This document shows positions 57,851-64,000 of a DNA stretch of 64,000 bases, one piece after another. Within the stretch, counting starts at the first letter, position 1, and each line of letters opens with the position of its first letter. The DNA comes from Dokdonia sp. PRO95 (GTDB taxonomy: Bacteria > Bacteroidota > Bacteroidia > Flavobacteriales > Flavobacteriaceae). The notes beneath the pieces were generated by a model that saw only the letters and a program-made list of their open reading frames with translations, searched no databases and was not told the DNA's origin. The stretch spans positions 75,434 to 139,433 of the forward strand of contig NZ_CM001837.1 in the NCBI RefSeq assembly GCF_000355805.1. Reading direction: 5' to 3'. The position numbers and the translations under genes are program-made.

Positions 57851-59545
57851 TTATGATCTCACTAGTTTTTTATACTTAATACGCTTAGGCATTAGATCTC
57901 CACCTAACCTCTTCTTCTTATTCTCTTCATATTCAGAGAATCCTCCCTCAAAGAAATATACCTGGCTATCTCCCTCAAACGCAAGAATGTGTGTACAGAT
58001 ACGATCTAAGAACCAACGGTCGTGACTAATTACTACGGCACATCCTGCAAAGTTCTCTAGTCCTTCTTCTAGCGCTCTTAATGTGTTTACATCAAGGTCG
58101 TTTGTAGGCTCATCCAGTAACAGTACATTTCCTTCTTCTCTTAGTGTCATAGCAAGGTGCAAACGGTTGCGCTCACCACCAGATAGTGTTGCCACTTTCT
58201 TATTTTGCTCACTTCCTGAGAAGTTAAATCTACTTAAATATGCTCTAGAATTTACTTCCTTCCCTCCCATCATGACAAGCTCTTGCTCGTCTGAGAAGTT
58301 CTGCCAGATGGTTTTATCTGGATCTATATTACTGTGACTCTGATCTACATATGCGATTTGAGCAGTATCTCCTACGGTAAAGTTTCCTTTATCTGGAGCT
58401 TCCTCACCCATAATCATCTTAAAGATAGTAGTCTTACCAGCTCCGTTAGGTCCTATCACTCCTACAATACCTGCTTGTGGTAAGTTAAAGTTTAAATCTT
58501 CATACAGTAATTTATCACCAAAAGCCTTACTTACTCCTGATGCCTCAATAACGTTAGTACCAAGACGTGGCCCGTTAGGTATATAGATTTCTACCTTTTC
58601 ATCTACTTGCTTCTGGTCTTGACTCATCATCTTGTCATAGTTCTGTAGACGAGCTTTTTGTTTAGTCTGGCGACCTTTTGCTCCTTGACGTACCCACTCC
58701 AGCTCGCGCTCTAATGTTTTTTGACGTTTTGAAGCTGTTTTATGCTCTTGCGCCATGCGCTTAGATTTTTGATCTAACCAAGAAGAGTAGTTTCCTTTCC
58801 AAGGAATTCCCTCACCTCTATCTAGCTCAAGAATCCATCCTGCTACATTATCAAGGAAGTAACGGTCGTGCGTTACGGCAATCACCGTTCCTTTGTATTG
58901 CGCTAGGTGGTGCTCTAACCAGTGCACAGATTCTGCATCAAGGTGGTTAGTAGGTTCATCTAGTAATAACACGTCTGGCTCTTGTAATAACAATCTACAT
59001 AATGCCACACGACGCTTTTCTCCACCAGAGAGCACACCTACTTTTTGATCTGCCGGAGGTGTACGTAGCGCATCCATCGCGATCTCTAGTTTTGTATCTA
59101 GCTCCCATGCTCCACGTGCATCTATCTCATCTTGTAAGACAGCCTGGCGAGCCATAAGCTTATCCATCTTATCTGCATCTGAGTATACCTCTTCTAGACC
59201 AAATGAATCATTAATCTTATTGTATTCATCAAGAATAGCAACCGTTTCGGCAGCTCCTTCTTTTACAATCTCAATTACGGTTTTTTCTGGATCTAGCTTA
59301 GGCTCTTGCTCAAGATACCCTACAGAAAATTCTTTATCTGAAGTTACATCACCTTGAAAGTTTGTATCTAATCCTGCGATGATTTTCATCAAGGTAGATT
59401 TACCAGAACCGTTAAGACCTAAGATTCCTATTTTTGCTCCGTAAAAGAAGCTTAGGTATATCTTTTTAAGTACAGGTGTCTGTGCTCCAGGAAACGTCTT
59501 TGAAACGCCCTGCATTGAAAAAATGATCTTTTTATCGTCGCTCAT
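57851..59545 (-). CDS. ettA: Energy-dependent translational throttle protein EttA (ABC-F ATPase)
   Basis: 564 residues. Two ABC domains without membrane segments: Walker A GLNGSGKST (about 41) and GPNGAGKTT (about 344), signatures LSGGEKRRV and LSGGERNRL, Walker B VLLLDEPTNHLD and VLLLDEPTNDLD. The linker and arm features of EttA (AQEHKTASKRQKTLERELEW) are present. It binds the ribosomal E site and gates the first peptide bond when ATP is low. Leader contains a palindrome copy (59602). Confidence 0.95.
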   Translation of the reverse strand: MSDDKKIIFSMQGVSKTFPGAQTPVLKKIYLSFFYGAKIGILGLNGSGKSTLMKIIAGLDTNFQGDVTSDKEFSVGYLEQEPKLDPEKTVIEIVKEGAAETVAILDEYNKINDSFGLEEVYSDADKMDKLMARQAVLQDEIDARGAWELDTKLEIAMDALRTPPADQKVGVLSGGEKRRVALCRLLLQEPDVLLLDEPTNHLDAESVHWLEHHLAQYKGTVIAVTHDRYFLDNVAGWILELDRGEGIPWKGNYSSWLDQKSKRMAQEHKTASKRQKTLERELEWVRQGAKGRQTKQKARLQNYDKMMSQDQKQVDEKVEIYIPNGPRLGTNVIEASGVSKAFGDKLLYEDLNFNLPQAGIVGVIGPNGAGKTTIFKMIMGEEAPDKGNFTVGDTAQIAYVDQSHSNIDPDKTIWQNFSDEQELVMMGGKEVNSRAYLSRFNFSGSEQNKKVATLSGGERNRLHLAMTLREEGNVLLLDEPTNDLDVNTLRALEEGLENFAGCAVVISHDRWFLDRICTHILAFEGDSQVYFFEGGFSEYEENKKKRLGGDLMPKRIKYKKLVRS

Positions 59546-59601
59546 AATTTGGCTTTTGGCTCTAAGCTGTATGCTTTAAGCTAGTTGTTTTATTGTTAGT
59601 A

Positions 59602-59617
59602 CGCTTTCGCGAAAGCG
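59602..59617. repeat. 16-bp palindrome, copy 18 (exact)
   Basis: Exact copy in the predicted ettA leader, 56 bases before the start. Confidence 0.98.
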
Positions 59618-59661
59618 CACTAGGTATCATATCCTTTGTTGTAAAATAGGATTTTACGATG

Positions 59662-59669
59662 CAAAGGTA
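59662..59669 (-). promoter_or_regulatory. -7 element for ettA
   Basis: TACCTTTG on the minus strand fits TAnnTTTG; leader of about 110 bases. No well-spaced -33 TTG. Confidence 0.45.
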
Positions 59670-59682
59670 ATTAGTTACTCAA

Positions 59683-60099
59683 TCATCCCTTAGTATTAAT
59701 TGGAATATTATGCTGTGTTAATTGTGTGAGCATTTCTGGGATATCTGCAGGCTCTAAGAATAAGTTCTTTATTTTCTTATTCTTCAACCTTAAAATCAGA
59801 GATCTATGTCCTGTAAAGGCTGTTTTATCTTGAACGTAAGCAATTTCTGAAAGGCTAATCTCTTTCTGCCATGAAACGCGAAAAATACTTGAAACACTCA
59901 ATATTAAAAGTACGCCACCTAAAGACCCTGTTATAATAGTAAGTATATCAACATCAGTATTATTGAAACGTTTGTAAGCATATATTAAAAGAAATAACGA
60001 AGTAGATAAAGTACTAAAGAGCAATAATTCATCCATGCGCTTATCATTAATTGATATGCTTTCCTCTGTGAGCTTTATATTTTCTAATGTATTTGCCAT
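59683..60099 (-). CDS. Small two-helix membrane protein of unknown function
   Basis: 138 residues. Two membrane helices (about 25-45 and 52-72) and a beta-rich cytosolic end (VSWQKEISLSEIAYVQDKTAFTGHRSLILRLKNKK) that looks like a small bacterial PH-type domain, similar in style to the gene at 52998. Located between ettA and pabB on the same strand, 20 bases after the pabB stop, so co-transcribed with pabB. No catalytic residues seen. Confidence 0.65.
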   Translation of the reverse strand: MANTLENIKLTEESISINDKRMDELLLFSTLSTSLFLLIYAYKRFNNTDVDILTIITGSLGGVLLILSVSSIFRVSWQKEISLSEIAYVQDKTAFTGHRSLILRLKNKKIKNLFLEPADIPEMLTQLTQHNIPINTKG

Positions 60100-60119
60100 A
60101 AGTAGTTTAAAGCACTAAT

Positions 60120-61424
60120 TTACAAATCTCCTTCTAAAACTGCACGCATCGCTTTTGCTTTAAGCAAGCATTCTTCATACTCACTATCTGGGTCTGAGCC
60201 AGCAGTGATGGCTCCACCTACGGAGTATGAGATATATTCATTTTCTGCATTGTATAAAATACTACGTATTACGACATTAAAATCAAAATCGCCATCTGGC
60301 GTAAAGTAACCTACAGCGCCGCTATACAAGCCACGTTTTGACTCCTCTAGTGACTCAATAATTTGCATTGCTCGTAACTTTGGAGCTCCGGTCATGCTTC
60401 CCATTGGGAAGGTACTACGTATCACGTCTACCGGTGAGATCCCTAATCCTAGTTCTGAAGTTACGGTAGAGATCATTTGGTGCACCTGCTTAAATGGGTA
60501 TACCTCACACAACTCCTCTACTACAACAGATCCTCTGCGGGCTGTGCGAGACAAGTCATTGCGCACCAGGTCTACAATCATTATGTTTTCTGAGCGTTCC
60601 TTTGAGTTTTGTTGTAACGCTTTCGCGAAAGCGGTATCCTCCTTTTCATCTACCCCACGTTTTGCTGTTCCTTTTATGGGCTGCGTGACAATCTTACTCC
60701 CTATTTTCTTAATATATCGCTCCGGAGATGCCGAAAGTAAGAACTGATCCTCAAGCTTGAGATAGGTGCCAAAAGGTGGCGAACTAATAGCATTAAGGCG
60801 TTTATAGATTTCTAATGGGTTTATAGTTCCCAGCGCATAAAACTCTTGGCACAGATTTGCTTCATAAATATCTCCCCGATAAATATGTTCTAACATGCTG
60901 CGCACTTTTTCCTTGTACGCTTCTTTATGGATCTTAAGTTTTATGGATAATGGCTGTGCTTTAAATTCGATTTCAGAAGACTGAGTTGCCAGTATCTCCT
61001 CGTAATCATCCTCCATCTCATCATCTACCATCCCTAGATATAACATCTCCAGTGTGTCTCCTTTGAGTAAGAACAATTTTTTAGGTTGGAAAAAATGTAG
61101 GTCGGCAAAGTCTAGCTTGTCGCTATTTTTTGAAGTAAGACGCTCTGTATCATTCTTAAGATCATAGCTTAAATAACCAAAAATCCAATCCTTAATTGTA
61201 CTTTGATATTCCTCCAACTGGTCAAAAGCACCTTGATAATCTGTCTTTAAACTAGTAAAAGCGTCTACTGCTAAGATGGCTTCATACTCAGGATAATTCT
61301 GACGTTCATAGCTATTACTATCAAGCCAGATAACCTCTTCATATTGTTGAGACCACGATAATAACTGCTCTTTGAGCGTTGTTATATCACTAATAGAAAT
61401 AATTTTTGAAGTACGATTCATCAC
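60120..61424 (-). CDS. pabB: Aminodeoxychorismate/anthranilate synthase component I
   Basis: 434 residues, chorismate-binding enzyme. Conserved: QPIKGTAKRGVDEKED, ENIMIVDLVRNDLSR, TFPMGSMTGAPKLRAMQIIE, YSGAVGYF and GGAITAGSDPDSEYEECLLKAKAM. In the folate pathway PabB makes 4-amino-4-deoxychorismate with a PabA partner that is not in this window. An exact palindrome copy encodes AFAKA just before the ENIMIVDL block. I prefer pabB over trpE because no trp gene is nearby; the two families are hard to separate. Confidence 0.88.
   Translation of the reverse strand: MMNRTSKIISISDITTLKEQLLSWSQQYEEVIWLDSNSYERQNYPEYEAILAVDAFTSLKTDYQGAFDQLEEYQSTIKDWIFGYLSYDLKNDTERLTSKNSDKLDFADLHFFQPKKLFLLKGDTLEMLYLGMVDDEMEDDYEEILATQSSEIEFKAQPLSIKLKIHKEAYKEKVRSMLEHIYRGDIYEANLCQEFYALGTINPLEIYKRLNAISSPPFGTYLKLEDQFLLSASPERYIKKIGSKIVTQPIKGTAKRGVDEKEDTAFAKALQQNSKERSENIMIVDLVRNDLSRTARRGSVVVEELCEVYPFKQVHQMISTVTSELGLGISPVDVIRSTFPMGSMTGAPKLRAMQIIESLEESKRGLYSGAVGYFTPDGDFDFNVVIRSILYNAENEYISYSVGGAITAGSDPDSEYEECLLKAKAMRAVLEGDL
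60618..60633. repeat. 16-bp palindrome, copy 19 (exact), inside pabB
   Basis: Exact copy read as TAFAKAL. Confidence 0.98.
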
Positions 61425-61548
61425 TGTAAAAATACATAAGAATCTGTCGCAATTAAATTGATGTTAAAAAACAATTATTAAGTAATTTGCGCATAATCCT
61501 ACCGACCAAGTAGACTTATAAAAATCTAACCACTAACACACTGATATT

Positions 61549-63159
61549 ATGGTGTCAAAAACATTACAGACCACTTATAGAGAACGCCTTTTTAGACATC
61601 TGGATGGTATAGTAACAGCGCCATCTGCGTTTACACTCTATAAAAATGGAGTAACCGACTTTATTTTGCAAGAAAAGGAAGTGAGTCTAACTACTTTAAG
61701 CAACACTTTTACTGTAAACGAGGGCTACTTGAACGTAGCATTGCGTGTACTAGCATCACAGGGATGGATTGAGCAAGCTGTGAATAATGAGGATAATGAA
61801 GTGGTTTATAAGGTAAACGAATTATCGCCTATTGCATTTGCACTGTTTCCTCTATATGAAGATGTGACTGCACTGCAAAAGCTTTCTGAGAATTATCATT
61901 TTAGAAAATTTGAGGCAGCTCCATTTAAGAAACTCCAAAATATTTTTGAGAAATATAAAGAAGCCTATGGTCTCACCTTATCTTCAACTACCAAGGAGCG
62001 CGAAGTGCAAGAGCAAATACTTGCACATATAGAAGGAACTATCTTAGGCCCAACGCTTGTGCACTTATCAATGAATGGTGCCTTTCATAAATATTTTATG
62101 CAAGCCAGCTTTAAGCCTGAGGAGTTTCATGCAGATGGACAAAACTTTAAAAAGCTGCTAGATATGCTCTCCTATTTTGAACTTTTTAATAAAAAAGGAC
62201 AGACCTACCAGTTTACAGACAAAGGACTATTTTTTGCAAAAAGAGCAAGCTCTTACGGAGTAACCGTATCTTACATACCTACCCTACGTAAACTTGATGA
62301 TCTTATTTTTGGCGATGCATTGAGTGCAAAACACCATGGCGATGGAAACCAAGAAGGCCATGTAGATAGAGCTATGAATGTCTGGGGAAGTGGTGGTGCA
62401 CATGCCACTTATTTTAAAGTGGTAGATACTATTATACTTGATATTTTCAATAAACCTCTAGACGAGCAACCTAAAGGGATATTAGATATGGGCTGTGGTA
62501 ATGGTGCATTTTTAATTCACCTTTATAACCTCATCGAGCGTCACACTTTACGTGGTAAGCATCTAGATGAATACCCACTCATCCTTGTAGGAGCAGATTA
62601 CAACCAAGCCGCCATAGACATTACTAAGCAAAACGTAATACAATCTGAAATCTGGGCAAAAGTAATGTGGGGAGATATAGGTGATCCAGAAAGACTAGCG
62701 ACAGATTTAAAAGAAGAGTACGATATAACACTAGGAGATCTTCTCAATGTACGTTCTTTCTTAGATCACAATCGTGTTTGGAAAGCACCAGAGAAAAAGC
62801 TTGAGCATGCAAGTAGATCAACAGGCGCATTTTCATATGAAGGAAAACGACTATCTAACAATGATGTGGAGGCGTCTCTTGCGGATCACTTTAGTAAGTG
62901 GTCACCTTATGTAGGAAAACATGGATTACTGCTTATAGAATTACACAGTATCCCACCAGCGGTTGCTGCTCGTAATATAGGGCGTACTGCAGTTACAGCT
63001 TATGACGCTACACATGGATATTCTGATCAATATATTGTAGAAGTGCCAGTCTTTCATGATACACTTGCCGCTATTGGAATGAAAAGAGATGAAACCTTGA
63101 GTGCTAAGTTTCCAAATACAGAAGCAGCTACGGTAACGGTAAATCTTTTTAGACAATAG
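61549..63159 (+). CDS. Class I SAM methyltransferase, AprA-like
   Basis: 536 residues. A winged-helix-like N-terminus (about 40-85, LSNTFTVNEGYLNVALRVLASQGWIEQ), a helical middle, then a SAM-binding Rossmann domain with motif I ILDMGCGNGAF near 305 and ADYNQAAIDITKQN near 345. The layout resembles AprA-type methyltransferases of polyketide loading modules, but no polyketide genes are here. Substrate unknown. A single gene, with the VF530 gene 22 bases downstream. Confidence 0.75.
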   Translation: MVSKTLQTTYRERLFRHLDGIVTAPSAFTLYKNGVTDFILQEKEVSLTTLSNTFTVNEGYLNVALRVLASQGWIEQAVNNEDNEVVYKVNELSPIAFALFPLYEDVTALQKLSENYHFRKFEAAPFKKLQNIFEKYKEAYGLTLSSTTKEREVQEQILAHIEGTILGPTLVHLSMNGAFHKYFMQASFKPEEFHADGQNFKKLLDMLSYFELFNKKGQTYQFTDKGLFFAKRASSYGVTVSYIPTLRKLDDLIFGDALSAKHHGDGNQEGHVDRAMNVWGSGGAHATYFKVVDTIILDIFNKPLDEQPKGILDMGCGNGAFLIHLYNLIERHTLRGKHLDEYPLILVGADYNQAAIDITKQNVIQSEIWAKVMWGDIGDPERLATDLKEEYDITLGDLLNVRSFLDHNRVWKAPEKKLEHASRSTGAFSYEGKRLSNNDVEASLADHFSKWSPYVGKHGLLLIELHSIPPAVAARNIGRTAVTAYDATHGYSDQYIVEVPVFHDTLAAIGMKRDETLSAKFPNTEAATVTVNLFRQ

Positions 63160-63166
63160 TTTCTTT

Positions 63167-63174
63167 TATCTTTG
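63167..63174 (+). promoter_or_regulatory. -7 element for the VF530-like gene, leaderless start predicted
   Basis: TATCTTTG, 6 bases from the ATG at 63181. It would start transcription at or near the first codon, as at smpB. Confidence 0.5.
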
Positions 63175-63180
63175 CAGCCT

Positions 63181-63402
63181 ATGGAAGAGAAAAAAGCACA
63201 ACCTAACAATCCGCTGCACGGTGTGAAGCTTGCAGATATACTTGAATTTCTAGTTGAAAAATATGGCTGGAAGGAAATGAGCTTACAGGTAGATATCAAT
63301 TGCTTTAAAAAAGATCCTTCCATAAAATCTAGCTTAAAGTTTTTAAGAAGAACTCCATGGGCAAGGGAGAAAGTGGAGTATTTATACCTACAGTCTATAT
63401 AA
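63181..63402 (+). CDS. VF530-family (DUF2132) small DNA-binding protein
   Basis: 73 residues from ATG 63181. [59 protein letters not shown] is the DUF2132/VF530 family, a small four-helix protein proposed to bind DNA. The C-terminal RRTPWARxKVExLY motif is complete. An earlier TTG (63172) would lie inside the -7 element and is rejected. Own promoter overlapping the 3' end of the methyltransferase gene. Confidence 0.9.
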   Translation: MEEKKAQPNNPLHGVKLADILEFLVEKYGWKEMSLQVDINCFKKDPSIKSSLKFLRRTPWAREKVEYLYLQSI

Positions 63403-63405
63403 AGA

Positions 63406-63436
63406 AATAGCGCACTACTTTATATAGTGCGCTATT
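63406..63436. terminator. Hairpin after the VF530 gene
   Basis: Perfect 12-bp stem AATAGCGCACTA with TAGTGCGCTATT (63406-63417 with 63425-63436). Weak T-tail on either side. Confidence 0.6.
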
Positions 63437-63445
63437 AATCATCCA

Positions 63446-63475
63446 CAAAAAAAAACACTACTCTTAAACAGTAGT
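63446..63475 (-). terminator. VWA gene terminator overlapping its stop codon
   Basis: ACTACT (63457-63462) with AGTAGT (63470-63475), then nine T residues on the minus strand. The stop codon of the VWA gene lies in the loop. Confidence 0.65.
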
Positions 63476-64000
63476 TTGCACACCTGCATACTGCTCTATT
63501 AATCGTACCATTAAATCATTAAGTTTTTCTACTTTAAAACTTTCTGTAGTGGCTTCTATGTGATCATTTCCTATACCACTATCATCAGTTAAGAACACAT
63601 ATGTTCCATTAGTTGACACACTAAAAGACCTCATTAAAAACTCTACTTCTTTATTTGCTCCACTGGCAACTACTGGAATAATTTTTATACCCTGCTCTTT
63701 TGCTTTTGCAATTTGACTTTTAATCATGGCAACGTTTTCTTGATTAAAATGAGGCGGAGCATCTAGCATCAAAAAGAGTATCCTAGCCTTTGCTTTCTCG
63801 TTCCATGACTGTGACAATGATACCTTAAGCGCCTCCTCTACTGCTTCTTCATAATCTCCACCTCCAGCTGCATGCTGCGACGAAAGGAAGTCTTTTACTT
63901 CATTTACATCGCTGCTAAAATCTATTGTACGAGTTACATAATCATCACCATGGTCTCTGTACACCGTAAGCGCTACTCTCTTTTGTTCAACACTCGTATC
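63464..64000 (-). CDS. VWA-domain protein (partial, N-terminus off window)
   Basis: The frame is open to the right edge (about 178 residues), so the N-terminus is missing. It reads DYVTRTIDFSSDVNEVKDFLSSQHAAGGGDYEEAVEEAL, then RILFLMLDAPPHF and KIIPVVASGANKEVEFLMRSFS. This is the C-terminal half of a von Willebrand A domain; GGGDYEEA and LMLDAPPH (metal-site-like) are usual for a Bacteroidota VWA group. A GTG at 63964 is unlikely to be the true start. Function unknown; an extracellular or periplasmic binding role is likely. Confidence 0.8.
   Translation of the reverse strand, partial: DTSVEQKRVALTVYRDHGDDYVTRTIDFSSDVNEVKDFLSSQHAAGGGDYEEAVEEALKVSLSQSWNEKAKARILFLMLDAPPHFNQENVAMIKSQIAKAKEQGIKIIPVVASGANKEVEFLMRSFSVSTNGTYVFLTDDSGIGNDHIEATTESFKVEKLNDLMVRLIEQYAGVQTTV

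Noticed and set aside
1-64000. CRISPR array, tRNA, rRNA, IS element or prophage
   Set aside because: No regularly spaced direct repeats, no cloverleaf-type sequence or GTTCRANNC loop in a gap, no transposase or phage genes. The many palindromes are dispersed, not clustered.

Overview
The window looks like a chromosomal segment of a marine Flavobacteriaceae bacterium. Dokdonia or a close relative is my best guess from protein style, but I cannot prove it without a search. Support comes from the many Bacteroidota-type promoters (-7 TAnnTTTG, sometimes with a -33 TTG about 19-20 bases upstream), families typical of this phylum (DUF5686, DUF3667, DUF6503, DUF349, a 480-residue GAPDH, a CarboxypepD-regulatory protein), moderate-to-low GC and compact operons. 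I see no IS element, prophage, CRISPR array, tRNA or rRNA.

Layout. 1-4.8 kb: YfiT-like protein (cut by the window edge), two-domain peptidyl-prolyl isomerase, phosphoesterase divergent from truA-ABC exporter. 4.8-9.6 kb: membrane adenylate cyclase and the operon cdaA-DUF3667-DUF3667, then a thioredoxin-like protein. 9.8-16.2 kb: htpG, two paralogous lysozyme-like exported proteins, and dapF-GNAT-mltG. 16.4-22.7 kb: HtrA protease, long GAPDH, coiled-coil membrane protein, GNAT, trmD and prfB with a programmed +1 frameshift. 22.7-29.5 kb: CPBP protease-lrp divergent from a methionine gamma-lyase-like enzyme, NhaC antiporter, and a peroxide-defence cluster (peroxiredoxin, thioredoxin, DUF6952, tpx). 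29.6-36.9 kb: dgkA, ftsK, lolA-like, lptF-like and ribB. 37-49 kb: SRP RNA, a frameshifted glutaminyl cyclase, envelope proteins, smpB, DUF349 protein and two micro-proteins found outside the usual ORF size limits (one at 57.7 kb). 48.5-64 kb: aroE with two DUF368/PopT lipid-carrier transporters, TPR protein, M14 peptidase, ettA, pabB, an AprA-like methyltransferase, VF530 and a VWA protein cut by the edge.

The most unusual feature is a repeated perfect palindrome, CGCTTTCGCGAAAGCG. I count 15 exact copies and 4 one-mismatch copies in 64 kb (about one per 3.4 kb), plus at least 5 decayed copies. Ten of the 19 lie between genes (next to terminators, in 5' leaders, or between -33 and -7 of a promoter). 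Nine lie inside genes, and seven of those are read in one frame as Ala-Phe-Ala-Lys-Ala, twice within a secretion signal peptide. A shorter relative, CGCTTAAAGCG, occurs three times. Whether this is a protein-binding site, an uptake-type signal or a mobile mini-palindrome cannot be decided from this window.

Functionally the segment is mostly housekeeping: envelope building (dapF, mltG, dgkA, lolA, lptF, PopT-like carriers), translation quality control (truA, trmD, prfB, smpB, ettA), redox defence and nucleotide signalling (adenylate cyclase, c-di-AMP synthase).
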